Positions 56,330 through 64,000 of a stretch of 64,000 bases of DNA are shown here, one piece after another. The notes below the pieces were generated by a model. That model was not told where the DNA came from. It was given only the letters and a program-made list of their open reading frames with translations, and searched no databases. Each line of letters opens with the position of its first letter. The first letter of the stretch is position 1. This DNA is from Cristatella mucedo (lineage: Eukaryota; Bryozoa; Phylactolaemata; Cristatellidae), in the NCBI GenBank assembly GCA_009760855.2, contig WPIO01000025.1, positions 3,117,501 to 3,181,500 of the forward strand. Direction: 5' to 3'. The translations under genes were made by a program, and so were the position numbers.

Positions 56330-58300
56330 GTTAAAAATTAAATCTCGTTGGAAAAAAGATGAGAGTGGGAAATAATCAAATTAAGAAAGTATCACATTTC
56401 GATAGCAACGCATCCGGAGAAAGAGAAAGAGCGAACAGCAAAGAATGACTATTGTGTAGCTGTTGCAGAGACGAAAATAGAGAGCAAACCCAACCGCAGA
56501 AAAATCTGTAGCGGCATCGCTCTGCCAAGACTCAACGAAACCAGGACTTTATCAACTCAGCAACAACACATATGTTGCCATGCCCTCGAAGTGGTAGTCG
56601 ACCGGTACCCTACTGACAGTAAATGAGAGCCAATGCCCTAGAGTACTCGGCACACGGGTGGACTTAAACATCATTTCAAGCGAAACTAGTTTTCATAATG
56701 TGTAGTGACACTGACTGGACTACTCCGTAAACCTTCAAAGCTCTTTGTGCTCAAAAGAAAACAATTTAATTACTCGTGGCGTATCGAGTTATGAATCCAC
56801 CCTTTATTACAATTAAAACGGAACTTGGCCTCTTTGTTATCTATTCGGCACCAAGCAGCATGTAAAGCCGTCTTGGACTAGTCGAATGGAAATAAATGTG
56901 AAATTCAGGATAAAAAATCAACCAAATAATGCAACCAACTGTGCGTTTTCTTTATACCTCATCAGCGTTGTCTCGCACGAGACCGCCCCATCTCTGAGTC
57001 CTTATCTACAAAAACCTAGTATGTGACCTAAACTGCAAAGTTATTATCAGATGTCGTCTTTGACAATACTTTATTAGCACGCTACTTAGTCTGGTGGGTG
57101 ACGTTGGGCGAACCTAAAGATGTCTGAAAGTTCCATTGTCATTACAGCCTCGAAGGGCAAGCTTCTCTAGCACGTACATCCAGATTGCTCTGATAAATAT
57201 CATGTCCCTGACGTCCGTAGTGGGTTCAAGTTAGCTACACAATCATCCGCAGTGGCGTCAAGTTATCTACGAAATTATAATTGCTGGTGGCAATATTTTG
57301 CAAGTGAAAAATATCTCGAGCATCTGAACTAGAAAATTGCGAGCTTCTCTGCAAGGGTTAGGTTTGCCAGAATAGATAGTGGCCATTGTTATGGGACGGC
57401 CCGGAGGTATTGGTTACGAAGCTCTATAGTGGTTTCTGGGTTACAGTTTTTTCTCAAAAAATACTGCGACGTTCCAGCTGCTAGTCCTTGCAAACGGGTT
57501 AAAACATAACTGCAAAATTGATGCCTCGTAGTGCAGCGAGCAGATCTTAGATAGGACGCTCTAACTTGCGCACGTACGACGACGATAGCCGACCTCCACA
57601 GCTATCAAGAACGCCATACCCTTAGCAGAGCGAGTCAGAGTGCTTAGCCTCGTGCGGTATTTTCCAAGGCTACAGCAAGGCACGTGCGTTCAGAACCTGT
57701 CATACCGTGCAATTCGCTTCGAAGGCCTACTTTCAAATAACTGATTAACCAACACTTGAGACGGGCTTTTTTAGACCGTCTAAACCTTATGACACATCCG
57801 GTGCCCAAATCACCATTTGTCCCACAGCTGCTAATAATCTCAAGCGTTGATGCGTGTCAATGTTTCAGTAGGAATAACAACACCATAGGGGCCATTTTCC
57901 AAAGGCCTGCTCAAGGAAGCGCTTGCCAGATGTGCTGGAAGACCAAAGGTAAACACGTCATCAAATAACCAAACATTTAATTGGCCTGCTCAATGTTATA
58001 GCTGTCTCTTTTTTGAGACAAAATGAGATCAATCTTCGTACAAAAGTGTTCAGCTCGGCCAACTCACTCCGGAGCGTTTGAAACAGTTCTCTTTTAGACA
58101 AATAGACAAATAGCACATAAGTTGCCTTCACATTCCTTTCTACCGCTTACGACGCAAGAAGGAATTGCTTAATTTAGAAAATAGCCTTCTCAGAAATCGT
58201 TGGCAATCGCTTTGCTCATATGTCCAACTGTCTCTCATTGAAAGAAAAATACAAGGCTGGGCTTTTGAATATCGTGGCTTAGAGCTCTCAGCAGCTGATC
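56330..58300. other. Unassigned AT-rich stretch
   Basis: About 2 kb with no open frame above 71 residues, no repeat match and no splice-supported exon. Confidence 0.45.
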
Positions 58301-58301
58301 T

Positions 58302-58812
<511 letters not shown>

Positions 58813-58814
58813 TC

Positions 58815-59530
58815 AACGACGCCACAACGTCAGCAATGTGAACAATTTCGTGTATCTCGATACGAACAGAGCGCTGATAGCGGATTTAAGGTCTTAGTGG
58901 GTGGTGGGTAATGACGATTAAAGGCGCATGCGTACTGGCACCTCTTGCTCTCAGGTAATGGAAGGATGTACGCTTGAATCTTCCCAAAACCATGAGCTCC
59001 CACACGAGACCCCCGCCTGAAGTCATTTCTACGAAATTGTCATGTCATGACAAGAGGGAGAGACAGTTAGAGAGAACGATGAACGGAGGCCTAGTGCAAC
59101 GCCATGACAATGTCATGACTAAGTGGAGAGAGAGAGATAGCTGAAATACGATAAAAGTCAGTAGAAGAAGACAGTAAAGCTTCAGTAATAGCAAATGACT
59201 GTGGCGTAATCAAGCAAGCCTTTATTAGAGCAAGAACTCATAAAGCGAGAACACATAGTGGATATTAAAATCAAATTATTTGCCTCGTGATTTTCCCTTG
59301 CTTGTAAGCGTTCAACTCAAATCGTTTGCCACAGGGTTTCCCTTTGTTAGTAAGCGTTAGTTTGTCATGTACCTCAAATTACAGGAAAATGGTAACTATT
59401 CATTATATACTTGGCTTTTGGGAGCAGGTAATGAAACGTTTCAAATATACCCATTTATAATGAGAATACTTACCTTTTGATTTTGCATTTAGTCAAAAAC
59501 AAAGAATCAAAATTATAAAGTACTTATACT
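58815..59530. other. Unassigned AT-rich stretch
   Basis: No gene or repeat recognised. Two short GA tracts are present near 59055 and 59128. Confidence 0.4.
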
Positions 59531-59534
59531 GCCA

Positions 59535-59780
59535 TTATGCAAGAGGTACTGCAGCAGATTTATAAGTATCTTTTTCGAGATTTAAGATAATATTATAACT
59601 CCATTTCGCGAATCGGCTCCAAAATGTAGTCTCCCATAATATTCCTATTATCCTGTAACTGGTGGCGGCGTTCAAAGACCAGGTATTCTTGGTGAAAGCG
59701 TTCGCATTCCAGTTCTTGTTTAACTTAAATGTATCAAGGTGGACCAACAAAGGTGGACCTACACAAACATCGGCTTTGAC
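59535..59780 (-). pseudogene. Unrecognised coding-like fragment
   Basis: The - strand translation is open in two frames over the same DNA: one contains 'AFTKNTWSLNAATSYRIIGI', the other 'ERFHQEYLVFERRHQLQDNR' and then 'NIMGDYILEPIREMEL'. The second frame looks more like a real protein. I cannot name the family. No start codon, splice site or neighbouring gene supports a functional locus, so a decayed mobile-element coding piece is the likeliest reading. Confidence 0.25.
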
Positions 59781-59997
59781 TTCTGCCCCTAAAGCTTAGG
59801 GAAGACGCTTCGAAGTTAGTCGAAGGCTACAGAAAGCTTACCTACACCTGGGACAAAGGGTTTAACTACACCAAACTCTATGTGCAGCTGTGGCATAAGC
59901 ACCTTCCTGTGGTGGTGGTGGTGGTAGGGGGGGTCCACCTGTGGCTTCTGCTTGACATTGCTGCTGCCTCCAAAGAGAATTCGGTCCAATCTGGCTA

Positions 59998-60216
<219 letters not shown>

Positions 60217-60638
60217 TTGGTGAAGGCGCCCTATTTTAAAATCTCTGACCGACGACCTCTTAGCCAAATTCATCATTCACCTCATAGCGACCAGAAAGAA
60301 GGCCTTGAGGCTGCTGCGATTCTCATTGAGGGAGACGAAAAAAAGAGATGGTTCCTCTGAAGAGATGATTCCACAGAGTACTTTTCCCGTTGACTTGATG
60401 AATTGGCCACAGAAGTAGCGAAGTGTGTCTGTCCGACGCCTGCAGCCTCGCGATGGAAAATGCATAGACATGTATCAGCTTTGGCAGTTAGAACTAAACT
60501 ATGGGGCTTGAGGCTCCTACATGCATACTACTACTTACATTAACATTATTGAAAACTATTGTTCATTAGTGCATTACAAATTGCGAGGTATTTACTCATA
60601 AATTGAATAGCTGGTCGATACCGTGCCTCCTCGACGAC
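60217..60638. other. Unassigned stretch
   Basis: No gene or repeat recognised. Confidence 0.4.
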
Positions 60639-60639
60639 G

Positions 60640-60895
60640 ACCTCGTCCAGTGATCAATGTAATGTGATGTAATGTTTCTCTCCGTCACTGTAACTCCACG
60701 AAGCCACAAAGACTATGTGGTTGTTACGCAGGAGAGTTTTGTATAGAGCACTAACAGCCTAAGCGGCTATCGGTACGCATACGGTGGCCAACAGACTTCA
60801 TTTCACGCAACAAAGAGAAAGTGGGAAGCATAGCAGAGTCAGGAGAGCAGTTGAGGTAGTGAGTGACATAGAAGTAGCTAACAAAGGTAGACGCA
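60640..60895 (-). mobile_element. LINE family 2, 3' end with (ACATT)n tail, antisense
   Basis: Starts with the tail complement 'aatgtaatgtgatgtaatgt', then 'actccacgaagccacaaaga', 'ggagagttttgtatagagca', 'ggccaacagacttcatttca', 'cgcaacaaagagaaagtggg' and 'gcagagtcaggagagcagtt'. This is the best-preserved tail of the family. Confidence 0.8.
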
Positions 60896-61570
60896 TACAA
60901 TAATGAGCGTTTTTACGTTTCAATAACAATTTGATTGAGTTTGATTTTAGCTTGATATACTAGCGTGATTACATTAGAAAAATTCAATGTATCCAAAAAA
61001 TATGAATTTGAATACAGCACTAGACTTTTTGGCCATAAATGCACTTGCAATGTTCGAATAGTAAATTTCAAATTAATCTCTGTCTGTCTTGGTTACAAAA
61101 GCAAACGGTGTGAGGAAATACTTTCCATTATTTTTATTTTGAAGCATAATCAATTTCAAAATGGATCTTACAAGCCATGTAAAAGCATGGTAGATTTCTT
61201 GTTACTCAGTATATAATCTGTGGACAAGAATTGAACACATTAGGTATCATCCTGCAATGACCCGAGAGCGCTGAAACATCAATATAATTTCGGCCTCGAA
61301 CGCATGAGTGACACGTTTTTTGTTCAATTGGAATCCATTGAAGATAACTAAGAATCGAAGAATCTCAGATTAGAATTTATTTTTTGTAATTTCGGGCCCA
61401 CTGGAAGGGGGAGAATACGGTTGGTGAGAGGAGTGAAGAGAGTTGAACTTCCCGTGTGTAGTAGACAAACTAGTGGTGTCGGTCGAAGGAGACTTACTGT
61501 GAATGTAAGGCTTAATGATAACTCCGCTTTGGACTTTGGATTGAGTACAGCTTAATAACACATTAATAAT
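60896..61570. other. Unassigned AT-rich stretch
   Basis: No gene or repeat recognised. The short forward open frame at 60965-61216 has no known relative. Confidence 0.4.
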
Positions 61571-61571
61571 A

Positions 61572-62495
61572 ATTATTATTAATGTATTACATTTGATATA
61601 GCGCCTCAGAGAACTCAATCTCTTTCTAGGTAGGCACTTTGCATTTGCTGCAAAGGAAGCACGATCAAATGATTAGTGGTGCATGCTCAATAACAACAAG
61701 AATAACATGGTTATGTGTGACATGCACAGGGTCGCATGCAAATATGGTAAGCGGCAGCATACACAGTGCCAGCACAACGTGAGCAAGCACACAGAGGACG
61801 AATCACATGGACTCACTAAATGCTGTGATAAATAGATGCGTTTTTAATTTCTTTTTAAATACGGTCAAGTCAGGGGATGTCGTGACGCAAGTCAAAAGTG
61901 AGTTCCCGGCATTGGGAGCGTACAAACTAGAGGCATGGTCTCTAAATAATTTGAGGTTTGTACGAGGAACAGGTAAGCGATTAGATTCCGAAAAGCGGGT
62001 GGTACGGTGCATAGCCTGACGGTGGAGTAGATCTGACAGGCTGGAGTCAAAGAAAGAAGAGACCTAAAAGTGAGTGACAGAACCTTAAATTTGATGGGTT
62101 GCTTGACTGGTAGCCAGTGCAGGTTGGCGAGAAATGGTGTGACTTGGCAACTGCGACGCTCACGACAGACAAGCCTAGCTGCAAAGTTTTGCACCAGCTG
62201 CAATTGCCTGATTGCACAGACCTGTAGACCAGCAAGCAATGAGTTACATAAGTCGGGACGTGGCGGTCACAAACGCATGGACCAATTAAGATATGATATA
62301 CCGGTTTAAGCAAGCCTGAATTTTAGCAATGTTATGTTGCTGAAAGTAGGCAGACTTGACAGTGGAGCTGATGCGGTCAGCTAATGGAAGGTCACTTTGG
62401 AACAGGACATTCGTGCAGATTCAAAAGGATATATGCTGGCAGAGCCAATTGTGAGCGTTACCATTTCCAATTTCTTGATCACACTTGCTTTGCCC
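61572..62495 (-). mobile_element. L2-group LINE, antisense, 3' half
   Basis: From the tail ('atagcgcctcagagaactca', 'atctctttctaggtaggcac') through 'VRTSPDL', 'RTTRFSESNRLPVPRTNLK' (frame 61803-62012), 'AARLVCRERRSCQVTPFLAN' followed by 'LHWLPVKQPIKFKVL' (61892-62239), up to the 'IGSASIS' region complement near 62440 ('gctggcagagccaattgtga'). Confidence 0.85.
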
Positions 62496-62519
62496 ATACA
62501 TTTTCAGTTGGTTTTATAA

Positions 62520-62817
62520 TCATTCAATTTGGGAGCCATTGCAGGTCGGTGGAAGACGTGTGTACTGTGGCAGTTGTGACGTTCACGGCAGACATATCTG
62601 GCGTCAGAGTTTTGCAACAACTGCAAGCGTCTTAGTGCACAGGCAGGAAGACCTACGAATAGTGAGCAACATTGATGTCTATCATGAAAAATACAAGCTT
62701 GGCTGTTGCACTCTGGTCAAAGCAGGCCCGAAGTTTTACAATGGGCGTAGCTGAAAGTAGGCAGACTTTATTAAGGAGCTGATTTGGTAGTCTAGTGAAA
62801 GGTTGCTTTGGAACATA
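62520..62817 (-). mobile_element. Second L2-group LINE fragment, antisense, left part
   Basis: Re-enters the ORF2 C-terminal region: 'ccattgcaggtcggtggaag' (complement of HWLP), 'gcagttgtgacgttcacggc', 'gagttttgcaacaactgcaa', up to 'tgctttggaacat', where SINE S1 interrupts it. Confidence 0.7.
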
Positions 62818-62994
62818 AATAAATACAAGCTGATTTATCAGCCTCTTTTTTGATAGCGACAGAAGAGCCTTTGCGACTATCCCCATCGCTTGCAGTGGTG
62901 ATAAAGGATCGCCCACCGCAGAATTCGAACCCATGACCTCGGGCCGAGGTCGTGAAAAGCAGCCACATTACCCAGTGAGCCATTACGGCTCACC
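62818..62994 (-). mobile_element. SINE S1, nearly full length, nested in LINE
   Basis: 'aaataaatacaagctgattt', 'atcagcctcttttttgatag', 'cgacagaagagcctttgcga', 'cgcttgcagtggtgataaag', box B complement 'gaattcgaacc' (62921-62931), 'gacctcgggccgaggtcgtg', box A complement around 62975-62990 ('ttacccagtgagcca'). Flanked by 'ggaacat' and 'gacatgacat', fitting a short target duplication ('acat') within the LINE word 'ggaacatgacac'. Confidence 0.8.
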
Positions 62995-63110
62995 GACATG
63001 ACATTCTGATTGCGTGCTGATGCTACACGAGATATGCTCGCCGAGCTCATTTTGAGGGTTAGGCTTTCCAATTTCTGAGTAGCACCGGGGCAAACTGGAA
63101 GTGGGTTTAG
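62995..63110 (-). mobile_element. Second L2-group LINE fragment, antisense, right part
   Basis: 'gagatatgctcgccgagctc', 'attttgagggttaggctttc' and 'caatttctgagtagca' continue the LINE beyond the SINE (other copies: 'gagatatgctggcagagcca', 'attttgagctgcagcctttc', 'caatttctgaatcaca'). Confidence 0.65.
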
Positions 63111-64000
63111 ATGCTGACGCTATGCGGCAGCTGCTGCCTTCGCCCGCGGCAGCTGGTAGCGGTAGCGATGAGTCCACGACTCTTACCGAGACAGCGTAGT
63201 CAAGCGCTATTTGAGGCTGCCGCGGCAACGGCAGCCTCAAATAACCTACTGCATCTGCGTCCGGCGCACGAATGCGGCGCGTCGGCATTAAGCACAGGTT
63301 AGGGGACGAATTGCCGAAAATTCGGTAACCAATGCGCGTGCAGTATTTCCGCAGCACGCGACTATTAAGATTTCTTGAACCTGGCCGAGACTGAGAATTT
63401 CCGGCGACTCATTATCCCTCTCATGTCCCTTTCTAAGCCGTCGACGTATTGTTTTCCTCCGAGAGGTAATGTTTTTATCCCTAACTGACGTAGCGCATAC
63501 TTTCAGGGTACAATCATTTTAGCTTGTGTGAAACCGGCGCATTCCAGAGAATGCAATTCGTGACGCTCAGGCGTTACGCCTTCGCCTCGCAAAAGCTTTG
63601 GCTCTACCGACACAGTGCGCCCAAGTCGTTTGACCATATTCAGGATAACACACAGGACTGACGATGAGATAAGGAAGAGAATGAATATTCTTCACACTCT
63701 TCTGCATTACTTATTTCCTTTAGACTTTGCATTTAATACCAAACGACATGATGTTCGTTCGCCTCTGCAATGGGCTGCAATATGGGAAAAGGCAACTACC
63801 GCCTTTGTGTTAAAAGAGCTCGTCTAGCTCAAGACAGCTATTGCACTAAACGTCGAGGAATGGCTATACGAATGTTTTCGTATACCACAGCCATAGTTGT
63901 ACGCGGTGTGCGCATTCAATTAACACACTACTCGTTCAAACCATGCTCATGATGCAGCAATTCAGGGTTCAAACGCGACCCACAATAAGCTGTGCAGAGC
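63111..64000. other. Unassigned, with a strong hairpin
   Basis: Holds the 15-base perfect inverted repeat at 63208-63243. The forward frame at 63615-63827 shows no known family. No other element supported. Confidence 0.4.
63208..63243. repeat. Perfect 15-base inverted repeat with 6-base loop
   Basis: Arms 'tatttgaggctgccg' (63208-63222) and 'cggcagcctcaaata' (63229-63243), loop 'cggcaa'. It would form a very stable stem in DNA or RNA. Confidence 0.9.

Overview
The window is nuclear DNA from an animal. The evidence is one spliced gene with canonical GT/AG introns, many 5'-truncated non-LTR retrotransposons, tRNA-derived SINEs and long (GA)n-type microsatellites. There is no bacterial-style gene layout, rRNA, CRISPR array or genuine tRNA gene. 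The species cannot be fixed from the sequence. An invertebrate (for example a chelicerate) or a basal deuterostome would fit, and this is inference only.

The one gene that can be fully assembled is a cytochrome P450 of the CYP46A1 (cholesterol 24-hydroxylase) type, on the + strand from 4890 to 28120. It has 12 coding exons whose phases join without a break into a predicted 512-residue protein. The protein has an N-terminal membrane anchor, a proline-rich hinge, the I-helix AGHETT, the K-helix ExxR, a PERF motif and the haem-binding cysteine loop. The first exon lies in a very CpG-rich block (about 4690-10000) between two long polypurine/polypyrimidine arrays. A second CpG-rich block starts at the last exon (28080-29340). 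Introns 3, 4, 5, 7 and 10 are loaded with repeats; intron 10 (7.6 kb) is mostly retrotransposon debris plus two minisatellites.

Downstream of 28.9 kb the window is mostly repeat-derived. The main family is an L2/CR1-group LINE, seen in about 19 fragments on both strands and ending in a short hairpin-like tail followed by (ATT)n. A second LINE family ends in (ACATT)n. SINE S1 has a tRNA-like head and a unique tail. SINE S2 has a tRNA-like head and a tail that resembles the L2 LINE tail, which suggests it used L2 machinery. A third short dispersed repeat is present twice. A weak candidate for a second gene lies on the - strand at about 31.3-32.15 kb: a signal-peptide-like first exon followed by segments resembling an F5/8 type C (fucolectin-like) domain.

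Large stretches between 35.5 and 64 kb show no coding signal I can recognise. They hold simple repeats, repeat fragments and a few strong hairpins. LINE, SINE and unassigned-region boundaries are approximate (about 10-30 bases), because they were read by eye from copy-to-copy similarity.
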